Part shown: in pieces, positions 23,795 through 36,260 of the stretch
How positions within the stretch are numbered: the stretch's first letter is position 1
Layout of the letters: each line of letters opens with the position of its first letter
Notes under the pieces: generated by a model
What the model saw: the letters and a program-made list of their open reading frames with translations, nothing else
Told to the model about the DNA's origin: nothing
Database searches by the model: none
From: Epiperipatus broadwayi
Lineage: Eukaryota > Onychophora > Udeonychophora > Euonychophora > Peripatidae
Length of the DNA stretch: 64,000 nt
NCBI GenBank assembly: GCA_028023455.1
Contig: JAQFVV010006199.1
Span: 5,470,972-5,534,971, forward strand
Direction of reading: 5' to 3'
Made by a program: the position numbers and the translations under genes

Positions 23795-24333
23795 AATAAT
23801 TTACTATTGCCTGCTGATTTACTAACAATGAATCAAATTTTATCAAATTTGCAAATTTTTGTTACTATCATTGAAAGTCTTGCAGTTTTGAAGCAAGGTT
23901 TTAATAAAATGTTATTGGAATCAACAAACTAGTTATGATAAAAGAAATTGTAATAGAATTCCACCTTTCCTTTTTTTGATAAGATTGATTTAACAAACTC
24001 ATAACAATACTACATTTCAAGTTAGAACAAAATCAGTAATGTAGTTTGAAATCAATATTTGTGTTCCAAAAAAACAGAAATTGCTGATAACCCTTATAAA
24101 ATCTCTTGATAGAAAGGAAAGGTGAAAAGATACCATGAAAAAACAAAAGTTTATAAGATCCAATAAAAAGACCTGGCCTTTTCTTATACAAAACATGATA
24201 GGTATAGAAACAGTTTCAAAAAATCATCACTGCCATTAAAATTTCCAGCTAGTATATATTGCACCAATATAAATGGAATACATAGTATGGATTGTCCAAG
24301 AGATGGATACACTATTTGTATTTATATATTGGA

Positions 24334-24486
24334 CTATTTCCATTATCTAATATAAATATTGAATGTCTTTAGAAAAATTTAACTTTTCAAATATTTCAAA
24401 TACATTCAACTATTAGTAATAGCACACAGGTTAGTATATGCACAATGTTTTGAAAAGTATTGTTCTCCTTCTTTGTCAGATGCTGC
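24334..24486. repeat. Half-arm copy of the 2.76-kb palindrome family
   Basis: Aligns with 2767-2932: CTATTTCC, then AATACATTCAACTATTAGTA and CACACAGG, then TATTGTTCTCCTTCTT. It directly adjoins the integrase end of the gypsy relic, so this repeat family may derive from the end of such an element, although the adjacency may also be chance. Confidence 0.55.
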
Positions 24487-26780
24487 TTCAACTTTGTTGC
24501 CAATTGTTTCTTCATTCACTGTCTCCATTATTTATGGTTGACAGATATCTTTTCAGCTGGTTTTTATGCTTTGGAAGTTTTACACTCTTCAGCTTTAAAT
24601 TTTGCCAGTGGATTTGCAATTATTCTTGGAATTGCTTTTTCCCAACTTTTTTTTAATTTATTTAGTGACCAAACATTGTCACTTATTTCAAACGTTTTCT
24701 CTACTATTACTATCTAATTAATTCTTTGTCAGATAGAAACAAAATTAAGAATTTATTCCTTATTTTTCTTTGAAACAACAGTTGAACTGGAATTTTCCCA
24801 GTCGCACTAAATGACATACAGTGTTGATGAACTGCTATTTCAAATAAGCTTCATTTACATTTTTGATTTTAATCTTGCTTAAGCTTTTTTTTCTTATTTT
24901 CGACTGCCTTCTTGGTGATTTCATTTGACTTGGGGTGATACATTAGTGATTTTATGTTTTATCACCCATTCATTAATAAAATCTTTGAATTTTTCCAAGC
25001 AGAAAGCAATTTCATTACCTGACACAAGGATCTCTGGTATTCCATGTGTGGCCAATACCTCTTTAAGTTTTTCAATAGTTGCAGACAGACTAATATTTTT
25101 ATAACATGGTATTCAGTCCAACAACTGTATAAATCAACCACTACTAAGTAATAATATGCTTTTCATCGACTGGCATGGTCAGTGAGGATTCTTTCCCAAG
25201 CTTTCTCTAAGGTAAGCCATGAAATATATTTCTTTGATGGTTGATCAGCTGTGATTTGACACTCTTTTATACTTTTTAATATACAGCTCAAGGTCTCTAT
25301 TTATTTCTGGCCACCACACATAGCTTCTACCCAGGATTATTTCCAATGACCTTGATGTAATAATTTAAGTATTCACCTGTGGCTATATCTCACCTGTCAA
25401 TGTACAACCATTATTTATGGACAATCTCTCATATGCTTTCCACATCCCTTTTTTAAGTAGGGAGGAGATCTAGCAGGGTCATTTGCTCCCTATCCAAATT
25501 TTAAGAATTCTGTAGCCAGAGTCTGCATTAGTCCACTCTTTTATTGTCTGACTAGTGATGTTTTTTGATGATAGCTGATCAATGCAATTTACATAGGTTT
25601 TTGTCCTAAGCAATTTAGCTTTATCTGTGCATCTAGAAAATGCATCCTTATCTGCGCATCTAGAAAATGCATCCACATATGATTTATTTTTTACCTTGTG
25701 AATCTATATAGATTTTCTTAATGACATATATCCTTATGCCAAGGTACACAAACCATTCTCAGCCTATGATGGGATTAATTTCCTCACTCACTATATATAG
25801 TGTAGTATTTCTTTACTTTCCCTTGTTTCTATCTTTACTTTTGTGACTCCTAGTATTCTTATGAGATTTTTGTTAGCATCCAAGACCTTGAGATGAGAGG
25901 AATTTTAAATACTTAATTAGACTTTCCCAATCCCTGTTTTTCATCAGTGATACTGATTCCCCACTGTCAATTTCCATGTTTATTGGTTTGCTGACATTTT
26001 TACTTTAGCATAATTTGATCCAATTGATTTATGGTAGCATTTTTTATGTAACCACTTTCCATCACACTGCAAATAAATTTTCTGCTTGGCTTCTTAATCA
26101 TATGGTGGTGCCCTTCTTTGGGGCTATCAGTTATTTTCCAAAAACTTTCTTATTGCAATCACAGGCTTTGTGACTGATTTTTTCACATCAGAAACATTTT
26201 ATTCATTTTTCTGTTTAGATTCAATTCCTGATGTTTTATAAATTGTAGCTTATCCACATCTGATTGCTTTCTTGTAGGCTAGATCTTTTATTGCAAATAA
26301 TATTTGCCTAAACTGATCATCTATTAACCCATATATTAATTGCTCGAGGAGAGCTTCCTCTAAATATATGCTTTAAAGTTTCATGGTTTTACCACCTCTC
26401 TTATGTCCAAGTCATAATTTTTTTGCCTTCCGCTCCTAAAATATAATTGAGCAATAAACTTGAATGGCTGGGAGTTGAAATAATCATTTAGCTTTGTTAC
26501 AAGCTCATATTTTTGTGTCTTTGGTGAATTGGACTCACATAGTTTGTTGGCTATCTCAATTACCTTGGACCTGTGAAACAGCAAAGAGGCTACTTATACA
26601 GTATCTTGATAATACTATTTAGTGTAAAGTAATTTTTCTTCTCTGAACATATCACTCAGATTATCTACATTGAATTTGCATATATTGACTTGTGATATTT
26701 CCACCATTCCCCCTGTTGATTCAAATCCAGTCATGACTGTTTTACTTAAGATTTGACTCCTATGATGACTGCACAAATTT
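24487..26780 (-). pseudogene. Ty3/gypsy retrotransposon gag-pol relic, reverse transcriptase deleted
   Basis: Read on the minus strand across several frames, conserved pieces occur in gag-pol order. A gag start lies near 26735 and a gag segment at 26381-26584. A CX2CX4HX4C zinc knuckle is at about 26156-26197, with a stop inside it. An aspartic-protease-like M-E-I-D-S-G is at 25941-25976, followed near 25740 by NPIIGWEWF in place of the usual P-L-L-G-R-x-W. Next comes an RNase H terminal motif (VDAFSR) near 25670, duplicated in tandem by a 24-bp slip. The integrase zinc region and core run about 25370-24790, with T-D-H-A near 25180 and Y-H-P-K-S-N downstream. Reverse transcriptase and most of RNase H are absent, deleted near 25690-25740. 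Frameshifts and stops throughout make it non-functional. Confidence 0.75.
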
Positions 26781-27380
26781 GCTGTGTCCTGTGAGCAGCA
26801 AGTAAATAATTAGCAAAGGCAGAATTGAAATGGTAATAGTTTAATTTAAATAACATATGAGAATATTTACAACTATACATAAACTATTTAAAGCATATAA
26901 TTATAATAAAACATCATGGTGACCTGTACATAATAAACCCTAGTCCTGCTTTTGGATTTACAGAGGCAGAAGTCTCTGAATTACATAAATATCAGAACAC
27001 ATATTTCAGGTTCTTGGAGTTTATATACCCCTCAAGACTTATTATGGAGTCTTTACAAACTTTAACAAATATGGCATTTTTAAAATACCTTACCATATAT
27101 GGTGGTTTTTACATACCCAAGGGGTATTTTTTTTACATACCTTACCATATATAGCATTTTTTTACAGTTCTCTGACCTTATAAGGCCAGGTATGCAATTC
27201 TATGACTTAACAACATTGCTATACATAGATAGTTACATTGTTATACATTGATTGTTACACAGTTATTTATATAATCATTATATACAATTATTTCACACAC
27301 TCGTTATATATAATTATTGTACAAAGTTATTATTTTTATTCTACACAATTATTATACATATTTTTTATACATTTATTGTT

Positions 27381-27381
27381 G

Positions 27382-27422
<41 letters not shown>

Positions 27423-27440
27423 GTGAGTGTGTGTGTGTGT
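27381..27440. repeat. Compound CA/TA/TG microsatellite
   Basis: A (CA)n run passes into (TA)n and then (TG)n. This makes a self-complementary ~60-bp tract that can fold as a hairpin. Confidence 0.95.
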
Positions 27441-28619
27441 TATATTCCTTGCTTGACCTTGAACACTGCAAAAGTAAACCTGGAATAACAATTTAAATAC
27501 CAACTGATATATATGTATTAGTTAAAGTTTATTGATCTATATTTGTGTTACTTATAATAAGTATTCTCAATTTATTGAATAAATATTATTCTGGATTGAT
27601 AATTCAGTATAATAGCAACAATAATTTCTTTACAATAAGTAAACGATAGGCAAATATTAGCTTAATGATATAATAAAAAAATGAGGTTTCAAAATGAAAT
27701 AAATGTTTGGGCTTATTATGATGTTAGGCAAACAGACTTATCTTTCATAACCAGGAGAAAATATTTATATCTATAATTTAATGTGCATTACAGGAATATA
27801 AAATAATGACTCTTTAATTTATTATGATTTATTATTACAATCCAAGAGATTTATTATGATTTATTATTACAACCCAAGAAATTCTAAATAAATTATTTAT
27901 ATAATTTCTAATTGATAGTTACTTATAATTCGGAATAATTATAATATTTTCGTAGTTGTGTTTAATGTTCATTTATTTATCCTTAATGTTCATTTATTTA
28001 TCCTAAGAAACACACATAAATATTGAACAACTTTTTAAATAATTATAATAGAATTCGAATATAGTATTCAGCTATTTTTAATGGGTGAGATTGTTTGACA
28101 ACTATAATCTAGTTATGTTTTAACTTTCATAATCCAAGAGAATTATCTAATATCCATAAAACAATAACAATCTAAAGGTATTAGGAAAAACGTATTCCCA
28201 TTAGAATATAATGTGATTTCATATCCAGAATATTAGGCAATAATAATCCATTCAAATAATTATCACAATATATATATTAGATGCAGCTAAATTTTAATTT
28301 TCAAGAGATCTATTCAGTTTTGCTGTTATAATTTCTTTAAGGGAATAGTCATTATTCTTTTATGATATTGATTTTATTCTTGGTTATAACACTATGCATA
28401 AAAGCACAATATGGATTTATGATAAATTCAGGTAATATGCATAAAGCAAATAATCCAACAGATGTTATGGAAATATTAATAACAAAAATGAATAAAAGAA
28501 AATCAAGAGGCTGACGCCCCTTCATAAATAATCATTCTGTCTTTATGTATTAGCATTACTCCTTAGTTTCCTTAATATTGTTATTGCTTTTATTTCTGAG
28601 AACTCATGTTATTTTACAT
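27441..28619. other. AT-rich DNA with two small tandem duplications
   Basis: No gene is recognised. A 32-bp unit is duplicated at 27817-27880 (ATTTATTATGATTTATTATT and the following bases) and a 21-bp unit is perfectly duplicated at 27962-28003 (TTAATGTTCATTTATTTATC plus C). Both look like replication slippage. Confidence 0.6.
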
Positions 28620-28755
28620 ACATGCATGTAGTCAAGAGTTGTTAGCCGAGAGGTCAGCGCAGCCGCCTTGCAAGCAAGCACTGGGTTGCAGACAGTTGTT
28701 GCGGGTTCGCCTCCCAGCCGATGCTATGACATATGGAAAAAAAAACATGCATGTA
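28620..28755 (+). mobile_element. Class II tRNA-like retropseudogene or SINE with 11-bp duplication
   Basis: The sequence between two perfect copies of ACATGCATGTA (28620-28630 and 28745-28755) contains a pol III A box (TTAGCCGAGAGGTC) and B box (GCGGGTTCGCCTCCC). A long variable region between them is typical of Leu/Ser-type tRNAs. It ends in poly-A. The GC-rich ~114-bp body stands out sharply against its surroundings. The poly-A tail and target duplication mark it as retroposed by LINE machinery. The anticodon stem does not pair well, so it is not a working tRNA gene. A truncated relative is at 43685-43740. Confidence 0.8.
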
Positions 28756-29738
28756 TATGTATTCGTTAAGGTTAAAAGAGAATATTTTAACATTTCCATT
28801 GAAATTAAGAATAGATTTTCTTGAACATGATGTTGATAATATTTTTGATCAAGATTAAGCCATTAATTTTTTAGATTTTGTTTGTCTGAAAAGTAGAAAT
28901 CAAACTTCTTTTAGCCGCCCAGGCAGTAAGATTTCTTCATATAATTATTCTTAGAAGAGATTTCTATAATGAAAGTAATATCTGTTATGACTACGACCTT
29001 AGAAAAATAAAATACTTTTTATGAAGAGAACCAAAATACTGGATTCCTGTTTTTAAGAAATGGGCACTTTCTTTTCTTTTTAAAAGAATGTCACGAATAT
29101 CATCAGCATTGTGGTAATTTAATTCTCTCATGCTTGCCTTTTCAAATTCATCAAATGATTATTATTATTACCAAATATGTTTCAAAACATCAGTCATATT
29201 CATTCATATGAACATATTCATGCACACAAAATATAGTTTTTCTATTTATTAATGTACTGTACTTATCAAAATACATGTGTATAAATATGTTATTTAGCAT
29301 ATTCTAAAATATTGATGGTAAATCTTTTAAATAAAATATTTGAATATCAATTCTGAATCTATTCACAGATAATGTATATGTAGAGGGATATCAGGAAGAT
29401 TTTCATTGACCATTCAAGTGGCTAATAATTCTAGCAAAAATAAGGAGATAACCTTTAGTATATCTAAAAAAAATATTTTTATTTTATTGGGTTTGGGACC
29501 TGCAGAGGTCATAAAGTTTTAAGACCAAGATAGACAAAACTAAAAAAAATATCATTTAATCACTGTTATAATCTTTTCTTTCACATTACCTTTCTAATTT
29601 ATTAAAATTCGTAAATGTTACTAAACTGGAAGTTTTTATTGGCAGCCTTAAATTAAGGAATGCTACAAAAGTAGATAAATTACTACCAAAGTTTCTAATA
29701 AAATTAAGATGTAAAGTGTAAGCATGATTGACAATATC
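28756..29738. other. AT-rich DNA, no gene recognised
   Basis: Nothing conserved was recognised. The short G-rich string TTGGGTTTGGGACCTGCAG near 29490 may be a fragment of an unidentified repeat. Confidence 0.5.
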
Positions 29739-31690
29739 AACACTAATTATAGGGTATAGGAGCACAGACTTTCACATGACCCACCACTCACCACTCTATC
29801 TCATAACACTGATACACTTGAACACATATATGTCGAAAAGATAAATAATCACCAATATACATATTTCATGCTAAACTAACAATCATCAGTTGGTCCAGAT
29901 TATGATCTCTACACATATATGCAATAAATGCTCATATATATATATATTAAGATAACCAATCTTCATACTTTAATGGACAGGCTTCAATCCACTCCACTCT
30001 TCAACTTTTCAACCGTTCATCCAATTGAAAATCTGATGATGGAATGATCAAAGGCCACCCTGAGGCTGAGATTCTCATCACACTCATGTTGACCTAAAGT
30101 CAATCTGAACCCTTCATGTACAGGACATAATCCATCTAATTCATATACAAGAGATGGGCAGACATTTCTGCTATGTAATAACTGAAACACAGGCTTATTA
30201 TATACCTGTATCAATATATGTAATATACACCTGAACACATATATGTCAAAAAAGATAAATAATCATCAATATACATATTTCATGCTGACCCAGCAATCAT
30301 CAGTTGGTCCAGATTATTATCTCTACACATATATGCAATAAGTGCTCAGATATATATTAAAATGGCCAATCTTCATACTTTAATGGACAAGCTTCAATCC
30401 ACTCCACCCTTCAACTCTTTAACCATCCATCCAATTGAAAATCTGATGATGGAAGAATGCTCAAAGGCCATCCTGAGGCCGAGATTCTCATCACACCCAT
30501 GTTGACCTAAAGTCAATCTGACCTCTCATGTACAGAACATAATCCATTTAATACATATATGAGGGATGGGCAGACATCTCTACTATGTAATCATCAGTTG
30601 GTCCAGATTATTATCTCTACACATATATGCAATAAGTACTCAAATATATATTAAGATAGCCAATATCCATACTTTAATGGACAGGCTTCAGTCCATTCCA
30701 CTCTACAATTCTTCAACCATCCATCCAATTAAAAATCTGATGATGGAATGCTCAAAGGCCATCCTGAGGCCGAGATTCTCATCACTCCTATGTTGACCTA
30801 AAGTTAGTTATTACATAGTAGAGATGTCTGCCCATCCCTCATATATGTATTAAATGGATTATGTTCTGTACATGAGAGGTCAGATTGACTTTAGGTCAAC
30901 ATGGGTGTGATGAGAATCTCGGCCTCAGGATGGCCTTTGAGCATTCTTCCATCATCAGATTTTCAATTGGATGGATGGTTAAAGAGTTGGAGGGTGGAGT
31001 GGATTGAAGCCTGTCCATTAAAGTATGAAGATTGGCTATCTTAATATATATCTGAGCACTTATTGCATATATGTGTAGAGATAATAATCTGGACCAACTG
31101 ATGATTGCTGGGTCAGCATGAAATATGTATATTGGTGATAATTTATCTTTTTGACATATATGTATTTAAGTGTATCAGGGTTATGAGATAGAGTGGTGAG
31201 TCATGTCAAAGTCTGTGCTCATATACCCTATATATTACATATATTGATACAGGTACATAATAAGCCTGTATTTCAGCTATTGCATAGTAGAAATGTCTGC
31301 CCATCCCTCATATATGTATTAAATGTTTTATGTCCTGTACATGAGGTGTCAGATTAACTTTAGGTCAACAAGGGTGTAATAAGAATCTCAGCCTCAGGGT
31401 GGCCTTTGAGCGTTACATCATCAGATTTTCAATAGGATGGATGGTTGAAGAGTGGAGTGCCTTGAAGCCTGTCCATTTAAGTATGAAGATTGGCTATCTT
31501 AATATACATCTGAGCACTTATTGCATATACGTGTAGAGATAATATATTGGTGATTATTTTTTTTTTTTACATATATGTGTTCAAGTGTATCAATGTTTTG
31601 AGATAGAGTGGTGGGTTGTGTGAAAGTCTGTGCTCATATACCTATATATTACATATATTGATACAGGTATATAATGAGCCTGTATTTCAG
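29739..31690. repeat. Composite palindrome, copy 2 (~1.95 kb, multi-unit arms)
   Basis: The left half has about two and a half head-to-tail units in one orientation, starting near 29755, 30231 and 30590. The symmetry centre is near 30805. The right half has about two units in the opposite orientation, near 30806-31260 and 31261-31690. Shared landmarks with copies 1 and 3 are TCATCAGTTGGTCCAGATTA, TTTAATGGACAGGCTTCA, AAAATCTGATGATGGAA and GTTGACCT. This copy is a distinct subfamily, with TATATACCTGTATCAATATA at unit junctions. Units within the locus resemble each other more than those at other loci, suggesting local amplification or gene conversion. No protein coding was recognised. Confidence 0.85.
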
Positions 31691-31950
31691 TTACAACACT
31701 AATTACATAGAAACCATTCTAAACATTTGACACAAAAGAATAAACTTAACAATAATTCAAAAATTATTAATATCATTATTATGTGTTTTTTTACAAGTTC
31801 TTTAAAGAGTAAATTTTAACAATGATTATGCTAATAATTGAAAACCATTGACTTTCAGAGCACATTAATCAGGGTCTTCAAAATAAACTAAAATTCTTAA
31901 ATGCAGGACAATTATAAACTTACTTGACATCAATTGTATTTAGATAATAA

Positions 31951-32100
31951 AAAAAAAAAAAAAAAAAGCCAATGGCTTTATTGCTTGGGAATTCATAAGA
32001 AGTTTGAATGCCAAATCTGTGAGTGGCAGAATCGAATCTGGGATATCCTGATCCCAAGTTGGACCTTCTACCAACTGTATCAAACCACATAGAGCATACA
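31951..32100 (-). mobile_element. tRNA-derived SINE, family P
   Basis: On the minus strand a pol III A-box-like stretch (GATACAGTTGGTAGAAGG) is followed by CAACTTGGGATCAGGATATC, a B box (AGATTCGATTCTGCC), a short body and the 3' end GCAATAAAGCCATTGGC with a T run. Two more copies with the same order are at 36131-36260 and 42685-42796. The anticodon-arm string CTTGGGA is shared with the 42.7-kb copy, where it would read UGG (proline). Confidence 0.75.
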
Positions 32101-35100
32101 ATAAATAGAAAAACTTAATAAGTGATCTTCCACAAAATTCTGTTTTACCCAATTTATTTAAAATATTCACCAGTGATTTTTAAAAACAGACTGCAGGAAA
32201 TTTATCTAAACTGATGATATTACCTTGACTTTATAAAAGAGATTACAAAAAAATATAAAATTCAGATATGAAAAATTTAGGAACCACTTTCAAAGATTGA
32301 AGTTCTCTCCTTAATTCCACAAAGACAGCATGTTTAACTTTTCAATGAAATATTAGGAAAATCTATTACAAAGTGAATACAACTTTCTGCAACAATAGAC
32401 TAAAACACATTTCTACTTTTTGCCACTTAAAGTACCACTGGACTACATCTTAACTTGCCCATCTGCTAATGGTTTGATGTAAAATCATTTCTAAAAACAA
32501 CTTGAAAAGCTATCTGACTCTACTTGAAGTCGTGATAAAAAATATTCTAAAAATAATTTTTTTAATCCTACTTATTTGAAGAAAAAATATATTAAATTTT
32601 TGGATATATATTTGAAATTTACCATGAAAAACATTACTTTCATACTCAAGTTTACTTTGTTGCAATGGCTTCTTATTTTTTATATATTCTTTCACCAGAT
32701 ATAAAAAGGAAAAATATCTTATAGCCAATGTATTAAAAAGATCAGATTTACCATTAATTCAAAACACACTTCAAATCAAAATTTTCATTTTAGATAATTA
32801 GCTAAGGACATTTCTTGTGATGTATTAAACAAATTTTAGATCCACCATTAAAATCTGATAATTTTTATTTTCTAAATATTGTTGAAAACTCAACAACAGA
32901 CAATGGATTTTTTTATAGTCATTATGCCTATCAATGTATGGTTTACGTGGTTGTGGACAAACATAAATCATGAAGCACACAGTTATCTGTTTAATTGATC
33001 AATATGAAGGTATGAATTTATCTTTTTGATTTCTTCTAATGTTTTAAATGAAAAAAAACCTACATGCTAAATAAATAAATCTATGGTTTATAAAAATAAC
33101 ACATTATATAGTTATATTCATGATCTACAAAACTATGTTTAAATTAGGTAAAATGCAATAACAATTATTAGTGATGTTGTGTATTTCAAACTGTCTTCAG
33201 AAAAATATTCAAGATATCACACTTTATTCATATTACTATGTTAGATCCTACAACAGGATGACATATGTCTTATTCTTTCTGGTGGATATAATCATTCAAC
33301 ATTTGTTTTAGAATTAAATCATTATTATATATTAGAATTCAATAAATTGGACTTGATTTTATTAGAAATATAAGTTTATTGAAAAAATTATAATAAACTG
33401 ACTGACTATGTAATGAAAACAAATGATGTTTTCATCATTCAACAGTAGGCAGAAAAAACCTGACAAGTGAATAATTTAAAAAGTCAATGAAATTTTCTTT
33501 GACTGAAATTTACTTTTAAAATATAAGTGGATAAATGTTAATCATGGATAAATCTATAAATTCTATTTCAAAATATTAAAATTGCTTTATAATTTTTAGA
33601 ATATCTCAAAAAATTCTAACACTATTGGTAAAGATGGTATGCAATTGTATCACAATGCCATATTGCACTGCTTGTAGTTTTCTTTCTTATCATTATTCTA
33701 GAATTTGTTAACTTTTATTTTTAAAAATAAAATATGTACATATAAATAAAAGTGTAATTATGTATACTTTATTTATTGTTATGTAAAAATAATTATGAAT
33801 ATTTAATAAACTAAGTAAAAAAATCAAGAATTTTATTATTTCAAATTTTTTTCTCAAAGTAATCTCACAAATAGTATGAAAACCAATTATAAAGAAACAA
33901 ATTCATCAAACACATGAAAGCAGAATTAAAATATTGTGATATCATTGTCAATTTGAAATACTAATCTCTTCAGATTTTTTTAAAAATTAAAAAATCAATA
34001 TTCATAAATATCAATTTTGCAGTTAAAAAAAGGCAAAATATCTCTATAAATGTTTGTAAAAGTGTGATCTTAAGTGAACATGAAACAGTGATTTTTCTAT
34101 CCAAAGTCACATCACTTTAAAAAAAAGGCTAGACTGATACTTTAGTGCTTGAACATCATTTAATTTACTGAGCCTGATTGTATGATTCTTTTTCATTTAT
34201 TTGAGATATTAGTTATTATCATAAAATATTCATCCAGATATCCTATATTAATTGCTTAAACTGAAAGTATATTGTTTGATCTTAAACTTGTAGTAAAATA
34301 ACATTTTTTTTTTGAGTTGGTTGAAGTGTTTTTATACACAGTGTTGTCTTCTAGTGTCAATTAAACTTTTAAGTGAAAAAGTAAAAAAGTTCTCACTTTA
34401 ATTAAAAATAAAAGTTGAACTTTTCTATTTCTTGTTATATATCTATCAGTTCAAAAATATCATTGCTCAGCTATCACTATATTGCATTTGGTATAGAACA
34501 AAACACATCTTCTAATAAAATATTATATGGGAATATTTTTTTAATAACACATAAAAAGAGATACTATTAACAGTTATTGTGTTACAGAATAATACTACAT
34601 TACACTGACAAAACTAAGTATGAGCAACCAGAGCATATTGTTTCTACAATTTATCACCTTCAGATGTTACACTAACTTCTAACTTTTTAGTTCTTGGTTG
34701 ATAAAAAATTTGTAATTCACAGTGACACAGAAAAACATTGTAATAATGGTTTGGCAATGATTTCCTACAGGTGGTGTTTTTTTTGAAGAATGCTTGGGCA
34801 TGTTTAAAGATTATGATTGGAATGAATCATAATTTTTATTAGTCATTTCATTACTAAACAATAATAAAGATATTTGTAAGAGACTGTGATCTGGATTAAT
34901 TGATGAGTGCTGGTTCAGAACAAAATGTGCATCTTGGGGATCAGACATCTTTTTCACATGTCTTTGGTCATGTTTATGATTACACCCTTCTACAAGGTGT
35001 TAAAAATAAATAGAAACCATTCTCTACCTTGCGTGAGAGTAGCATGGTGAAAATTACACTACTGAAATATTATTCATTAAATAGAATAAATCATATAAAA

Positions 35101-36130
35101 ATATTTAAAATTCTTAGTTCCCAATCTTATAATAATGTAAAAAAAAAAACAACAATTATTACAAAAAAATAATTTTAAAAAGACAAAACTGCTGTAATTT
35201 TTAATATAAAATTTATTTTTTTTTTTTTAAATATGAGAAGCAAAAATAGTAGATGATAAGCTATGCTTCATATAATACTTTGAGATTGCCAATTTTATAG
35301 GTCGATAAGTCTACTTTTGAAAATAAAATTGACCATTTTATTATTTTAATCACTGAAAAAGAAATATGTATTTTTTAATTGGCATTAATTAAAAAGTGGT
35401 AAACTATTATTTTAAATAAACATCAATTACGAATAATATATTTAAGGTTAGTATAATTGACTCGTAAAATAAATTAGCTTATGATTCACCAAATTGTCAA
35501 CTATTAATAACAAAATTCAAGGAAGTAAATATTTTACATTTAAAAATATGTGAAATGGTAATTTATGGGTCAAAGTCGACTAATTACAATGACTGAATGA
35601 AAGAAAAAAAAACCTATTTTAAATGAAAGCTAATTATATTTTTTCAAATAAAAACAAACAAACTAATTGAACATTATGACATGTTCTATTAAACACTAAG
35701 ACTTTATTTAAAACTTTGCATTTCAATGTTACAAATTACTAATTAAATCTTATGATAATAAATGTCATATGTGGTGTAGTGTAATGATAGAATCATAACT
35801 CAAGAGCCTATCCAGCCAAGTGAAATTGAGATGTAGCCCTAAATGCTGAAGTATTAACGTAAATTATTACAAAGTGAATAACAGAGTTAATCATTTTATT
35901 TTAAAACTAATCAACAATGAGATAATATAAAATAGTTGCCTGGGAAAACTACTTATTATAGTTCATAATATTAGTAATCTTATAATTAGGTCAAATGGCA
36001 TATAGAAAATAATAATGCCATTCAATAAAACAAACTGAAGACTTTATATGCACTTTTCACAGTTGGGAGACAATTCAAAAATATTTAGAATTTTGAAATA
36101 TCAGTCACATTTCCACATTAAATTGTAATG
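32101..36130. other. AT-rich DNA, no gene; one palindrome-family fragment
   Basis: No protein similarity was recognised. The 34881-34985 fragment is listed separately. A tRNA-promoter-like stretch near 35770-35840 (GGTGTAGTGTAATGATAG) is too degenerate to call. Confidence 0.5.
34881..34985 (+). repeat. Solo fragment of the composite-palindrome unit
   Basis: It carries TGATCTGGATTAATTGATGA, then GTGCTGGTTCAG, a diverged form of the following ATTGGTGATTATTTATC block, and GTCTTTGGTCATGT. These appear in the order found in copies 1 and 3, but without an inverted partner nearby. Confidence 0.7.
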
Positions 36131-36260
36131 ATTAAGTTAAACAGCTCTGCAACATTTGTTGCACTGGTAAAGTGTCAGTCTTCAGAACAGAAAATCTTAG
36201 GTTCAGTTTGGAAGTGCTCAAATTTCTTATAAACTCTTGATCAATAAAGCCATATGATTA
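36131..36260 (+). mobile_element. tRNA-derived SINE, family P, diverged
   Basis: The A-box-like TTGCACTGGTAAAGTG, B-box-like TTAGGTTCAGTTTGG and the 3' end TGATCAATAAAGCCATATG occur in the same order as in the other two family P copies. A 7-bp direct repeat (ATGATTA) at 36128-36134 and 36254-36260 may be the target duplication. Substitutions in both boxes mark it as an old copy. Confidence 0.65.

Noticed and set aside
26790-27212. Possible 5' LTR of the gypsy relic (minus-strand start TGTTAAGTC, TATA-like CTTATAAGG)
   Set aside because: No second copy was found at the other side of the element, the end and primer-binding site could not be defined, and the repeated CCTTACCATATAT strings may be unrelated.
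28631-28744. A functional Leu/Ser tRNA gene
   Set aside because: The anticodon and acceptor stems do not pair, a poly-A tail follows, and a perfect target duplication shows that it is retroposed.
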